NCBI RefSeq assembly: GCF_032335695.1
Contig: NZ_JACTOJ010000008.1
Span: 62,001-126,000, forward strand
Direction of reading: 5' to 3'
Origin: JACTOJ01 sp032335695
GTDB lineage: Bacteria; Bacillota; Clostridia; Clostridiales; Clostridiaceae
Length of the DNA stretch: 64,000 nt
How positions within the stretch are numbered: position 1 is the stretch's first letter; every line of letters begins with the position of its first letter. The notes below the pieces were generated by a model that worked only from the letters and a program-made list of their open reading frames with translations, was not told the DNA's origin and did not search any database. Below, piece after piece: positions 35,222 through 44,530 of this stretch. The position numbers and the translations under genes were made by a program.

Positions 35222-37054
35222 TTATCTTCCTCCAGCCTTACCCATATACTCAAATTTATATTCAGGTATTTCAAAAACTACATGTAATCTCTTTGAACCA
35301 ATCATAACTAAAGCATTTCCTCTTTTTTTACTTGCAAGTAGCTCTTCCTCCGCATCTGTGAGATTATAAAGTTCCTTTGTTTCATGAAGATTTCTACCAT
35401 CAGTACCCATTATTATTTTAAAGCATGGTATATCTAATAAAGCTTGACCATACATTTTAATTTGTGGGTCAAGAAAATCTACAACTGAATGGCTTATAAT
35501 AGCAACTCCTGCTTCATACTTTCTTGCTCTTTTCTCTACATTTCTAAGGAATACTAAGCTTTGAGGTACACTAGGGTCAATCATTAAATAAGCTTCATCA
35601 CATATAAGTAAAACTCTCTCATTTCTATCCTTGCTCATTTCCTGCCAACACCATGTAAGAATATTAAAGTATTGAGTTCTCTTTATATTATCACTGGTGT
35701 TTTGTAGATCATGGGTATCAAGGCATACACATCTTGTATTTGTTTTGATAGAACTATGTCCGTTCCATAAAAAAGAATCACTACCTAAAGCTATATCTTT
35801 AAGTAATAAAGCAAGGTCAGCGAATATATTTTGTTCACTTTCCTTGCGTGTTTTCTCTTTTGCCTTTGCTTTCTTGTTTACTAATTCATATAGGTCAGAA
35901 AATATAGGGAACTCTTCATTTCTTAATTTTGTAATATCAGTATCCCAAGTTATATTAAAGTTGTTATATAGCTCAATAATGCAATCTTTTAATATAGCTC
36001 TTTCTCTATCAGTAAGTGAAGGTAGATACAAATTAAAGAATATTTCTAAGTTTTTAATGTATATTGCCATATCTCCCATACCAAAGCCTTCATCCTTATA
36101 AACCTCGTCATCATCATCTATTGGTGTAGGTCTTATTTGTAATGGATTTATTCTTCCGTTACTTCCACCACCTGCATTAATCCAATTGCCCTCAAGAGCT
36201 TCACACAATTCTTTATACTCTCTTTCTGGATCTACGAAAATTATTTTTGTACCTTTCATATATTCAGAAAGTGCTATATGCTTTACTGCTGTACTTTTAC
36301 CAACGCCTGCAACTCCCATAATAACCATATTTGTATTTGTTCTATCATTACCACGTTTCCAAGTATCAAGAACAATTAATCCCCCACTAGTATCTCTTCC
36401 AAAATAATAACCTGTCCCATCATTATATCCGCTTGATGAAAAAGGAAATCCACCTACAAAGGTGGATAATGGTATAATTCTTGATACTATTTGTTCTATA
36501 TTTTCATCACTTGTATAAAACGGTGAGAGTGTTTTAAAAGCTTGTTCTTGTAAATTGGCAAGAGTTCTTGGTTTGCATTTACTCATTGCACAAGTACTTT
36601 CTGTCTTCCTGCAAACTTTATTAAAAGCCTCTTCATCTTTAGATATTGGCATAATAGTTATTCCTAGTAAACCAACAGTTTCACCATTCTGGTCTATCTG
36701 AACCATAATTTTTTCACCATCTAATGCTGCCCTTTCTGCTCTTTTCTGTGCTAAAGGGTCTTTTGCACTTTCAGCAGCTCCACGATTCTGAATGATACTT
36801 CGTGATAAGCTCTCAATAAAAGCACCATTGTCAATAGGTGTAAATGAGACACTGACAATGGTGCTTGGTATATTAGTTATTTTAGAAAGCCAACCATAAT
36901 CAACTTTCTGAGGATATTTTACTATGCCATAAACTTTACCTGTATTTTCTCCAACAACAAGACTATTTCTCTTAAATTCTAGTCCCATTGGAGTTATTAT
37001 ATTTAAAAGTGCATTGTTTAATAAATTTTCTGTGTTAGTATTCTTTTTAACCAT
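35222..37054 (-). CDS. virB4: VirB4/TraE-like conjugation ATPase
   Basis: A 610-residue ATPase that powers the type IV secretion channel. Walker A is GVAGVGKST (about 251) and Walker B is 'LLICDEAYLMID' (about 484). The N-terminal 230 residues are the VirB4 N domain with 'FIESLSRSIIQNRGAAESAK'. The C-terminal half has 'FVDPEREYKEL', a mark of this family. Start at 37054 after GGAGTGG; the stop of the 68-residue gene upstream is directly before it. Confidence 0.9.
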   Translation of the reverse strand: MVKKNTNTENLLNNALLNIITPMGLEFKRNSLVVGENTGKVYGIVKYPQKVDYGWLSKITNIPSTIVSVSFTPIDNGAFIESLSRSIIQNRGAAESAKDPLAQKRAERAALDGEKIMVQIDQNGETVGLLGITIMPISKDEEAFNKVCRKTESTCAMSKCKPRTLANLQEQAFKTLSPFYTSDENIEQIVSRIIPLSTFVGGFPFSSSGYNDGTGYYFGRDTSGGLIVLDTWKRGNDRTNTNMVIMGVAGVGKSTAVKHIALSEYMKGTKIIFVDPEREYKELCEALEGNWINAGGGSNGRINPLQIRPTPIDDDDEVYKDEGFGMGDMAIYIKNLEIFFNLYLPSLTDRERAILKDCIIELYNNFNITWDTDITKLRNEEFPIFSDLYELVNKKAKAKEKTRKESEQNIFADLALLLKDIALGSDSFLWNGHSSIKTNTRCVCLDTHDLQNTSDNIKRTQYFNILTWCWQEMSKDRNERVLLICDEAYLMIDPSVPQSLVFLRNVEKRARKYEAGVAIISHSVVDFLDPQIKMYGQALLDIPCFKIIMGTDGRNLHETKELYNLTDAEEELLASKKRGNALVMIGSKRLHVVFEIPEYKFEYMGKAGGR

Positions 37055-37056
37055 TA

Positions 37057-37263
37057 TTACCACTCCAATTCTTCCTCATAATCACTATCTAAATATTTAT
37101 ACCCTGATAATACTTCAGGTTTAATTGGTCTCCATATCTCATAACTTTCTTGTATTTCTCTATCAAATTCATCTTTGTTATCATAATACAGTGTTTCCAT
37201 GACCACACCTTTCATAGAATAAAAATCAATTTTTCCATAAAAGCTATTGTCTATATATGGCAT
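37057..37263 (-). CDS. 68-aa protein upstream of virB4
   Basis: A small acidic protein that starts with AGGAGG 7 nt before the ATG and ends just before the virB4 start. No domain recognised: Tyr, Asp and Glu are frequent ('ESYEIWRPIKPEVLSGYKY'). No membrane segment. The good ribosome site and close spacing suggest a real gene of the transfer operon. Confidence 0.6.
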   Translation of the reverse strand: MPYIDNSFYGKIDFYSMKGVVMETLYYDNKDEFDREIQESYEIWRPIKPEVLSGYKYLDSDYEEELEW

Positions 37264-37328
37264 GCTAATTCCTCCTAACTTTTTTAGGTTTGTTATTTAA
37301 ACTAAGTCATATAAAAATATTGTTCTTT

Positions 37329-38000
37329 CTATAACAACGGAATAGTAGCCTTAAACTCGCTATCTTCAATGTTAGAATAGGCAGGATTATTAACAAGATT
37401 ACAAAGTCTTACTATATCTTGCTCTTTTAATATTTCACAACATATACTTCCACTTTCAAATTTTGATACAAATTCATAACACCTTTTAGATAAATCTCTT
37501 TCTACTCCATCTTCATATTTCTCCCAAAGCATGATATAGAATTGTCTTTCTACTACATCCCCTGATAAAGCATAGTTACTCATTACAAGCATTTCATTTC
37601 TTAACAAATCCTTTTGTTTTTGTTCTGATGTACTTGAAATTATTTGTGTATATTCATTAATAAGTGGTGAAATATCTACTGGTCTTGAAACAGCAAGAAA
37701 TTTAAAAGGCTTCTGCTCACTAGAAAGCTCCGCTGTAAGTGTTTTGTTTAATTGTTTCTTTTCTCTTTCTGAAAACAAATCAATACTTATAGGATTAATT
37801 TTTATATACATAATAATTTGACCGTCCCTTGTATAAAGGAAACGGTCTTTAATATCTTTTACATTTACAAACTCATTAGCTGTATGCTCATCTTTGTTTA
37901 AGATTTCTTTAGATTTTCTCTTATGCTTTTTTAGAAAAATTAAAGCTCCTCCTAAAGTTAAACAAACTATAATCATAATAATTGGTATAATAGGTTTCAT
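37329..38000 (-). CDS. Membrane-anchored VirB4/TraC N-domain-like protein
   Basis: A 223-residue protein. One N-terminal membrane helix (about 5-22) and a basic stretch are followed by 'VNVKDIKDRFLYTRDGQIIM', 'PFKFLAVSRPVD' and 'RQFYIMLWEKYEDG', which resemble the N-terminal part of conjugal ATPases of the TraC/VirB4 group. No Walker motif is present, so it is not itself an ATPase. Start chosen at 38000 because AGGAGG lies just upstream. It may work with VirB4 at the membrane (inference). Confidence 0.6.
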   Translation of the reverse strand: MKPIIPIIMIIVCLTLGGALIFLKKHKRKSKEILNKDEHTANEFVNVKDIKDRFLYTRDGQIIMYIKINPISIDLFSEREKKQLNKTLTAELSSEQKPFKFLAVSRPVDISPLINEYTQIISSTSEQKQKDLLRNEMLVMSNYALSGDVVERQFYIMLWEKYEDGVERDLSKRCYEFVSKFESGSICCEILKEQDIVRLCNLVNNPAYSNIEDSEFKATIPLL

Positions 38001-38010
38001 GTTGCACCTC

Positions 38011-38385
38011 CTAAAGTTCAAATTCTTCTTCATCCCAAGGCATGACTTCTATTGTTTCTACTTCTTTTACATCATAAAATCCATATTGTTCTGGTTCTTT
38101 AAATCTTTCTGAATATTTTTTTATCTGCTCGTTATTTAAGGATGTAAATTCTCCCTCCTCATTAAAACCACAAAGAAAAAACGTGCCAGCAATTATATCT
38201 CTGCCAACACGTCTATTACCTTCTAATCCCATTAATTTTCCTTCTTCATTACATACAAGACTTGTATTTTGATCTAAATCAACAGCTTGAATTAATCCTC
38301 CAACTATCTTTTGCATTGAAGCTAAATCTTTAATAATTTCTGCTTCATAAGGTACTTTTTGTGGCTCAATTATTAATATTCTCAT
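38011..38385 (-). CDS. DUF3846-domain protein
   Basis: A 124-residue protein, 'ILIIEPQKVPYEAEIIKDLA' and 'GLIQAVDLDQNTSLVCNEEG' then 'LEGNRRVGRDIIAGTFFLCG': the DUF3846 fold found on plasmids, phages and integrative elements. Function unknown. AGGAGATAG precedes the ATG. It may be an accessory protein of element replication or transfer. Confidence 0.75.
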   Translation of the reverse strand: MRILIIEPQKVPYEAEIIKDLASMQKIVGGLIQAVDLDQNTSLVCNEEGKLMGLEGNRRVGRDIIAGTFFLCGFNEEGEFTSLNNEQIKKYSERFKEPEQYGFYDVKEVETIEVMPWDEEEFEL

Positions 38386-38400
38386 GTTCTTCTATCTCCT

Positions 38401-40128
38401 TTAATTTTTAGGAGCTATATGCCAATCATCATATAAGCTGCCTTTAATATTTACATAATCATTTAAGTTTATAGATAGCATTCCATCTGGTGTCCAAGTG
38501 TCAATAACCTGTGAATACACATTATATGTTCCATCTGGATACCATATCGGTGTAAAGTGTACTCTTTGATTATAAGTTGAGTATTTATTACTTTTTAGCT
38601 TAAAGCTTGCAGAATACCCTGCTGACATTTTTTCTAAAATTCTATTGTAATTTTGATAATTAAATTCTGGATAATATGATATTACATTTTGAGCACATGT
38701 TATTGCTGAACTTGGAGCATTAGAGCTTAAATTTGTTGATACATTTACATTTACTCCATAGCCAGATTTTATTGTTTTTAATAAAGTTGTAGGAACTTTG
38801 CTGTCAGGCTGAACATTTATATTAGCTGAAAGATTTGCATTATAGCTTATCCACCCATATTTCCAATCTCCTCTATCTACCCAGTGCCCATTATCAACCC
38901 AATGTCCTCCACCACTACCATTACTAACCCAACTCCAATCTGCCTCCCATTCCCACTTAGGTTCCCAATAACAATCCCATTCTCCCCATGTTGCAGAAGT
39001 CTTTTGAGCTTTACTTGGAATGCTTGGAATTTTAAAATTATTATTTTTATCATAAGCTGTTGGATTAGGTGGTGTGTTTTCTTTTAAATCAACAATTTTT
39101 GCTGTAATAGATGCTCTGCCTGCTGATGCTCCACTTACACTTACATCTATATTAAGTGTTTGTGGTGTTAATGGAGTATGCCATTTAAACCAAACTTTCT
39201 GTGATTCATCTTCTGGAATACAAATGTTATTAACTGTGTAATTTTGTCCATTCACTCTAAAAGTTACAGACACAGGACTATCTGGGGTTCGCCTTTTTTG
39301 TGTACTTACTGTTATTGAAGAAATAACATCAGTATCACATCTGTATTCATAGTAATTAGTATCTATAACAACTCCTTTATCAGCTTCACCAAAACGTATA
39401 ACCCCAAGCCCTAAATATGCTTTTATCTGTGCATTAGATACTTTTTGGTTATTTGCACCTGTCCATGCAGGAAAACCTAAATCAGAAGTTTGCAAAAATA
39501 AAGCAAGAGGTAAATTTTTATGAGATAAACTTACCATCTTGCTTCTTAAGCCTCCACCTAATTTTTCATCATATAAAGCTGCTTCGTGTGCAGTCATAGC
39601 TATATAAACACCCTGAAACGTCATATATGCTATAGGTTCTATTAGTAATTTATAATCACCGTTTATAAGATTATCATATTTCATACCTGTTATATCCGCA
39701 ATTAGCCTTATTGCATACTCTGAACAAAAATACTTTTTAGTAGCTTCAATATTTATACTGTAACTACTTGAACCTATTATCCTTGGCATTGGCTGTGAAG
39801 GTTTATAGTACACATATCCATTCATCTTTGGATATAATGTAGCACCATTCACATATTGAATTTTGCTCTTTTTACCAAAGTGACCAATGTTAGATGGCTG
39901 ATTATTATTTGATAAATCAATGGGCGTAGTAACAGGCATTTTATCACTATTTCTAATAACTGTTACTCTAACACCATCATTACCTGGATTCCAAAAGTTT
40001 TGATTTGTACCATTTCCCATTCCGCCTCCTCCACCATCAAAGTTCCCATCTCCTGTGGCAAAAGCATTTTTCGGAATAGCAATAACTATTAACATTATAC
40101 AAAGTAAAAATGCTGTTATTCTCTTCAT
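38401..40128 (-). CDS. Large secreted protein with Trp-rich region
   Basis: A 575-residue protein with a signal peptide (MKRITAFLLCIMLIVIAIP, then KNAFA and the cleavage region) followed by a Gly/Asn-rich stretch. From about residue 385 a Trp- and Gly-rich stretch has the repeated motif W-V-x-N-G and 'GGGHWVDNGHWVDRG', which suggests a surface or matrix-binding role. No anchor (LPXTG or C-terminal helix) was found. Start at 40128 with GGGAGG. It is the most likely surface adhesin of the conjugation or pilus machine; that is inference from position. Confidence 0.7.
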   Translation of the reverse strand: MKRITAFLLCIMLIVIAIPKNAFATGDGNFDGGGGGMGNGTNQNFWNPGNDGVRVTVIRNSDKMPVTTPIDLSNNNQPSNIGHFGKKSKIQYVNGATLYPKMNGYVYYKPSQPMPRIIGSSSYSINIEATKKYFCSEYAIRLIADITGMKYDNLINGDYKLLIEPIAYMTFQGVYIAMTAHEAALYDEKLGGGLRSKMVSLSHKNLPLALFLQTSDLGFPAWTGANNQKVSNAQIKAYLGLGVIRFGEADKGVVIDTNYYEYRCDTDVISSITVSTQKRRTPDSPVSVTFRVNGQNYTVNNICIPEDESQKVWFKWHTPLTPQTLNIDVSVSGASAGRASITAKIVDLKENTPPNPTAYDKNNNFKIPSIPSKAQKTSATWGEWDCYWEPKWEWEADWSWVSNGSGGGHWVDNGHWVDRGDWKYGWISYNANLSANINVQPDSKVPTTLLKTIKSGYGVNVNVSTNLSSNAPSSAITCAQNVISYYPEFNYQNYNRILEKMSAGYSASFKLKSNKYSTYNQRVHFTPIWYPDGTYNVYSQVIDTWTPDGMLSINLNDYVNIKGSLYDDWHIAPKN

Positions 40129-40193
40129 AAAAACCTCCCAAAAAATTAAGAGTACAGCTTTTGCCATACTCTTAAAATATATTTTAATAAGCC

Positions 40194-40736
40194 TTAATCC
40201 ATTTTTCCAACCTGTTTATTTATATCTCCACTAGAATTTACGTTTTCTCCTTTATTTGCTCCTCCGTCTTCAACTGTTCCGAATCCTGGGAAGTTTCCTT
40301 GTCCTTTATTGTTAGCTTCTCCACCCTTTGTAGGTTGAAATTGAGGTTTCACTTCTTTTTCTGGATATGTTGGAACTTTATTTTTGTTTGTTACATCATC
40401 ACTAGTTCTTGGCTTTTCTTTTGGTGGTTCAGGTTTAATAACCTTATCGCCTTTCTTTGGTGTTTCACTATTTGAATCTAACTGTTTATCCTCAGTAGGC
40501 TTTTTCGTTTTTTCATCACTTGCTATTACAGGAACTATTGCCTTTGATGAATTATTATCTTTTGTACTATCGTTTTTTACATCTATTATTTTATTGTCTT
40601 TTACCAAAGCTTCAGCATCTTTAGCCTTATGCTCTTTCGTAATAGAAGATACTAATACCATTCCTAAGCCTATAACTAACACTCCAAGAACTGATACCAA
40701 AATATTTTTCCTTACCTTTAAATTAAATTTGTTCAC
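40194..40736 (-). CDS. Membrane-anchored low-complexity protein
   Basis: A 180-residue protein with an N-terminal membrane helix (about 11-29) and a long outside tail rich in Lys, Asp, Asn, Pro and Gly ('NKVPTYPEKEVKPQFQPTKG'). The tail looks disordered. GTG start at 40736 has GGGAGGT. No family recognised. It may be a wall-spanning linker of the transfer apparatus. Confidence 0.6.
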   Translation of the reverse strand: MNKFNLKVRKNILVSVLGVLVIGLGMVLVSSITKEHKAKDAEALVKDNKIIDVKNDSTKDNNSSKAIVPVIASDEKTKKPTEDKQLDSNSETPKKGDKVIKPEPPKEKPRTSDDVTNKNKVPTYPEKEVKPQFQPTKGGEANNKGQGNFPGFGTVEDGGANKGENVNSSGDINKQVGKMD

Positions 40737-40861
40737 GTAAACTACCTCCCTTATTTTTTTATAACATAACGTGTTTTTCTACGCTTGTTAAAAAATAAAC
40801 ATACTTTCATCAAAATGTCTAGTTCTTTTTATAAAAATTTATATTTTTATTTATTCACATT

Positions 40862-40887
40862 TTATCCACAATCTTTGCTGTGGATAT
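40862..40887. repeat. Inverted DnaA-box-like pair
   Basis: TTATCCACA (40862-40870) is a perfect DnaA box; TGTGGATAT (40879-40887) is its near-exact inverse, giving an 8-bp stem TATCCACA/TGTGGATA with an 8-nt loop. It lies between two genes of the transfer operon. It could be a terminator stem, but the T-run is missing. Confidence 0.45.
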
Positions 40888-40896
40888 GTTATTAAT

Positions 40897-41451
40897 TTAA
40901 AACTTAGGTGTATACCCAGCCTTAACTTTTAAATTAATTTTAAGTGGCGGTAACATTCCCCATCCAAAAGATAGCGGTACTTCAAGATTAATATATGCTT
41001 CAGATTCAAATTTCTGTAGAGCATTAGGATTTGTTGGTGCTAAAGGAGTATTTATAATATTTACTTTAAGTGCTGAAAGTTTGTATTCTGCTTCTTTTCC
41101 TGTAATTTTAATATGATATGCTCCATCTTTTTCTAATCCTAGAAGCTTATCAAGATAAGTATATACATCGCCTGTATCAAGTTTACTTTCCCATTTGTCT
41201 GAAGATGATAATGTATATCCTCCACTGTACCCTTCTCTAAGCCCATTATATACATCATCATAATTTTGAGTTGCAACAGATATAACAGAAGTTTGAAGTG
41301 CATCCCTTACTCCCTTTGCAATTATTTGAAGCCTCATGTATTCTGATACTGCACTAAATATTAGTATTAGTGACATAACTATGGCACAAGCAAGTGGCAA
41401 AGCATTTCCTTTTTTCTCTTTCAATATCCTTCTAAAATCTTTTATTTCCAA
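40897..41451 (-). CDS. TadE/TadG-like pseudopilin
   Basis: A 184-residue protein with an N-terminal basic stretch then KKGNALPLACAIVMS, a pseudopilin-like hydrophobic helix (about 16-36). The rest is an external beta-rich domain, 'YINLEVPLSFGWGMLPPLKI'. It overlaps the next gene upstream by 10 bases. Belongs to the pilus part of the element and is likely cleaved by the encoded prepilin peptidase (inference). Confidence 0.65.
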   Translation of the reverse strand: MEIKDFRRILKEKKGNALPLACAIVMSLILIFSAVSEYMRLQIIAKGVRDALQTSVISVATQNYDDVYNGLREGYSGGYTLSSSDKWESKLDTGDVYTYLDKLLGLEKDGAYHIKITGKEAEYKLSALKVNIINTPLAPTNPNALQKFESEAYINLEVPLSFGWGMLPPLKINLKVKAGYTPKF

Positions 41452-41849
41452 TATACTTCGCTCCTTCCTGTTGCCTTTGCTTTAAGTTCAATAGGGAAAG
41501 AACCAAAACTGAAAAAACCTATATCTACTGTACTTGATACTGTTACTGTCATTTCATCATTAAGCTGTACCTTATTTGTTCCACTTATATAATTTGCTTT
41601 CCATAAACTAATAGGCTTTATGCCTGTCTGCTCATTTAATTCATTTGCCTTTGTAGTTACTTCTGTTCCTACTCTCCCTGAAATTTCGGCAGTTCTAATA
41701 ATTTCATTAGCATAATTATTAAGCTGATTTTTAGCAATAAATACTGGAAATACCTTTACTGCAAAAGCAATGACAAGCATTGTAGCTATAATAATAACAA
41801 CAGTATCAATATACCCTTCTCCACGTTTGCATTTAAGAAGTTTCTTCAC
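41442..41849 (-). CDS. DUF4320 pilin-like protein
   Basis: A 135-residue protein of the DUF4320 type (TadE-like). The N-terminus is KKLLKCKRGEGYIDTVVII, followed by a membrane helix and a short external beta domain. The motif GEGYIDT closely matches GEGFVDT of the 76-residue protein at 51717. GTG start at 41849 after GGGGGTGG. Probably a minor pilin of the Tad-like pilus. Confidence 0.75.
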   Translation of the reverse strand: MKKLLKCKRGEGYIDTVVIIIATMLVIAFAVKVFPVFIAKNQLNNYANEIIRTAEISGRVGTEVTTKANELNEQTGIKPISLWKANYISGTNKVQLNDEMTVTVSSTVDIGFFSFGSFPIELKAKATGRSEVYWK

Positions 41850-41860
41850 CTTGCCACCCC

Positions 41861-42733
41861 CTAAAACATATTTCCAAGTGTTTTAACAATTTCAACTGCC
41901 ATTACTCCAAGATACATTAAGACAAAACATATAAGCATTGCAAAGGAATATTTACGGATTTTAGAAGGCTGTTTTGCTGCTATTCCCTTTAGTCTTTGAA
42001 GCTCTAATTGTTTTAAATCATGGGACAACATTTGAAAATACACTACCCCATCATCACCTCGAAGTACACTAATTAACCCCCTTACAACTTCTGATAATGC
42101 TGAACTTCCAAGCCTTGTTTCAAATCTTGTAAGTGCTGCTTCATAGCTTCCTGACTTCATATCTGCAACAGTTATTTCTAACTCTCTTTTCATACTTTTT
42201 CCTGCATTTTGCTTGTAGGTTTCTACTATTGAAAGAACATCTCTACTTGCCTTTAACTCCTGAGTAAGAGTAGAAGCAAACCTCGGAAGCTCATACTCAA
42301 TTTCTTCTCTTTGCTTTTTTACTGCTTCATCAGCACTTTTTACTTCTTTAAAATAAACTGCAATGGCTAAAAATAAAATAACTGGACTTATCATAGGCAA
42401 AATAATTAAAGCAGGGATAATACTTAAAAGTACCATTCCTGCTTTAACATAAGCTCTTGCTATATAAGTTTCTGGTGATAAATTAATTTCTGCTGACTTT
42501 AAACTTGCTATCAGCTTTTTCTTTTTATAATCATTTATTTTGATGTACTTAGAAATCTTAGTTGAAATCTCTAAAATGAATACATCTATATTTTTTGTCT
42601 TTTTCTTTTGTCTTTTATTGATGCTTAAAACAACTTTAGAAGCCTTATAACTTGGTAATTTAAAATAATCTGCCAAAATCATATAGGCTCCAAAGGAGAA
42701 TAAGCATATAAAAATAAGTACTATTAATAACAT
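41861..42733 (-). CDS. tadC: TadC-like pilus platform protein
   Basis: A 290-residue inner membrane platform protein with type II secretion F domain ('PRFASTLTQELKASRDVLSI', 'SALSEVVRGLISVLRG'). Two C-terminal helices and two N-terminal helices frame a cytoplasmic middle part. It pairs with the TadB-like protein to form the base on which TadA acts. It stands apart from tadB by an inserted cassette. AAGGAAGGAG before the ATG. Confidence 0.8.
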   Translation of the reverse strand: MLLIVLIFICLFSFGAYMILADYFKLPSYKASKVVLSINKRQKKKTKNIDVFILEISTKISKYIKINDYKKKKLIASLKSAEINLSPETYIARAYVKAGMVLLSIIPALIILPMISPVILFLAIAVYFKEVKSADEAVKKQREEIEYELPRFASTLTQELKASRDVLSIVETYKQNAGKSMKRELEITVADMKSGSYEAALTRFETRLGSSALSEVVRGLISVLRGDDGVVYFQMLSHDLKQLELQRLKGIAAKQPSKIRKYSFAMLICFVLMYLGVMAVEIVKTLGNMF

Positions 42734-42754
42734 AAAACGCTCCTTCCTTTTTTA

Positions 42755-42798
42755 CAAAAATAAAAAAGCACTTAAGAATTCTATTTCAAAAGTGCTTT
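42755..42798 (-). terminator. Terminator of the Nudix cassette
   Basis: Minus strand: 9-bp stem AAAGCACTT/AAGTGCTTT (arms at 42798-42790 and 42773-42765) with 16-nt loop, followed by a run of T (TTTATTTTT). It ends the Nudix gene and separates the inserted cassette from tadC. Confidence 0.75.
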
Positions 42799-42823
42799 AC
42801 ATTAACTTTTTATTAATGATTCG

Positions 42824-43273
42824 TTACAATTTAATTTTCTTGTTCAGTCTTTTATTAAGTTCCCTAAGTGCTACTTTATTTCCATCCCATTTTAAATATG
42901 AAATAGCATCAGCATAACTCATCCACTTATATTCTGTATGTTCATGTGAAATCTTTATTTGTTTATCTGTAATTTCAACTCCATAACAATTTTCTGGTAT
43001 AACATAAACATCTTCTCCCCAATATATACTGTCTGAAAACTCTTCAGCCGGAATTGAATTAACTGTATCTAACTTAATGTAAAGAGAATCCATAGAAATT
43101 CCTGCTTCTTCCCATGCTTCTCTTTTAGCAGATTCAATTATAGTTTCTCCATCTTCTCCTCCACCCGAAATAGCCTGCCAACATTCATCATCACTTCTAT
43201 GGAATATAGCATATTCTATACCTTTATCATTAATATGATAAGGAAATACTAAAACTTGATACGGTGCTCTCAT
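42824..43273 (-). CDS. Nudix hydrolase
   Basis: A 149-residue Nudix protein. The Nudix box is complete: GGEDGETIIESAKREAWEEA then GI (residues about 37-58), giving G-x5-E-x7-REUXEEXGU. Closest in look to dihydroneopterin triphosphate or nucleotide triphosphate hydrolases. GGGGGAG lies before the ATG. It is the last gene of a cassette that interrupts the tad genes. Substrate not known; Nudix proteins also occur in phage and defence cargo. Confidence 0.88.
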   Translation of the reverse strand: MRAPYQVLVFPYHINDKGIEYAIFHRSDDECWQAISGGGEDGETIIESAKREAWEEAGISMDSLYIKLDTVNSIPAEEFSDSIYWGEDVYVIPENCYGVEITDKQIKISHEHTEYKWMSYADAISYLKWDGNKVALRELNKRLNKKIKL

Positions 43274-43376
43274 AAACTCCCCCTACTTTCGTACATTAAT
43301 CATTACTTGCGCAAAATAATGTAATTATTTCCAATCTAAAAATAATCTCACAGTCAAATTAGAATTTGTTACATTA

Positions 43377-44069
43377 TTATTTATTTCTTTTTTGTATAAG
43401 TAAAATAGCATTTCTTAAATATTCGTAAATTTCATCAGCTTTCATTTCTGAAATAAATTTTGGTTTATCTTCGATAACAAACCAATTAATCTTATCTTTA
43501 CACATATGACCATTCACAAATACTGAGCTAAGATCTTGCTTATCTATCCAATCTTTTAACTCATTTTCATTCCTGAAAAATTTGGCTAGTGCTCCCTTTT
43601 CAAAACACTCATGAAGCGTTAAATCTATTCTATCCTCTGTAACACTGTATCTTTGATTGTTCATTTGACGTTCTGGGAGTAACATATAATTTCCTTTTGT
43701 GTAACATATTTTAGCAAATTCTTCAATATTGCCATTAACTCGCCTTATTTTTTCAGTATAGTCATTCTTTCTATTAGTTTTAATCTGATTAATTAAACTC
43801 TCAAGACTTTTTGATGTCTTATATGCTGTCCAATCAGCTTCTACTTTAAGCAATCTACTATAAGGAGTCCAAAAAGATATAATCGTATCTGCATAAAGAG
43901 CTTTTTCTTTGGTTAATCCTATTATTTTGTAATAATACTTTGCATCATTATCATTCTCTAATCTAAGTTCATCTTTTCCCTTCTGAGAAAGCCTATTATA
44001 ATTTTTTAGCTGTTTTAATTTCTCCCATGCTAAGTAATCTTCCAATATTTTCAGAACATAACTTTCCAT
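43377..44069 (-). CDS. Unrecognised 230-aa protein in the inserted cassette
   Basis: A 230-residue protein, no family firmly recognised. Middle part 'NGNIEEFAKICYTKGNYMLL', 'VTEDRIDLTLHECFEKG', and C-terminal 'VIEDKPKFISEMKADEIYEY'. It resembles uncharacterised plasmid or genomic-island proteins of the DUF6994 type, but the match is weak. Start at 44069 with GGAGGTG. It is between the zinc protein and the Nudix gene, in the same direction. Confidence 0.5.
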   Translation of the reverse strand: MESYVLKILEDYLAWEKLKQLKNYNRLSQKGKDELRLENDNDAKYYYKIIGLTKEKALYADTIISFWTPYSRLLKVEADWTAYKTSKSLESLINQIKTNRKNDYTEKIRRVNGNIEEFAKICYTKGNYMLLPERQMNNQRYSVTEDRIDLTLHECFEKGALAKFFRNENELKDWIDKQDLSSVFVNGHMCKDKINWFVIEDKPKFISEMKADEIYEYLRNAILLIQKRNK

Positions 44070-44092
44070 ATTACACCTCCACAAATTACTAT

Positions 44093-44530
44093 TTATCGCT
44101 CTGACATATATTTTTCAATTTCTTTAGAAGTCATTTTCCTCACTTCCGTATTTGGATATTCTTTGTATTTTTCGACTGTAAAAATAGGAGCCATTTTCTT
44201 GCAAATTTTATCTTTATTCTTTTTCAAGAACAATTCTAAATCTTCAATACCCACAAAAATCTTATATGATACTCGTCCTTTGCTATTACTAATTTCATAA
44301 ATACCACACGATTTTTTCATCGTATAATCAGCGGTTCTTAAATACAATTTTGCAATCTCCAATGATTTAAATGGGAAATTCCATCTTTGCAGTCCTCGCT
44401 TTTCATCATGCTCTATACAGATACAACGCCCACAAGTCCCACAAATGTACTGTGTATGTTTCTGTAAGCAGTCCAATGGATTAAGTAATGGCGTTATTCT
44501 ATTTTTATCACTATAACATTCTTCACACAT
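44093..44530 (-). CDS. Zinc-finger-like protein at the head of the inserted cassette
   Basis: A 145-residue protein with several Cys pairs in the first half: CEEC near residue 2, CGTCGRCIC about 34-42, which suggests a zinc site. The C-terminal half is alpha/beta ('RVSYKIFVGIEDLELFLKKN'). No known domain. Start taken at ATG 44530; a longer N-terminus is open in frame but not supported by a ribosome site. Function unknown. Confidence 0.5.
   Translation of the reverse strand: MCEECYSDKNRITPLLNPLDCLQKHTQYICGTCGRCICIEHDEKRGLQRWNFPFKSLEIAKLYLRTADYTMKKSCGIYEISNSKGRVSYKIFVGIEDLELFLKKNKDKICKKMAPIFTVEKYKEYPNTEVRKMTSKEIEKYMSER

Noticed and set aside
37054..38000. virB4 split by frameshift into two genes
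   Set aside because: The 610-aa protein already has its own N-terminal domain, and the 223-aa protein has its own membrane helix and ribosome site; they are separate genes.
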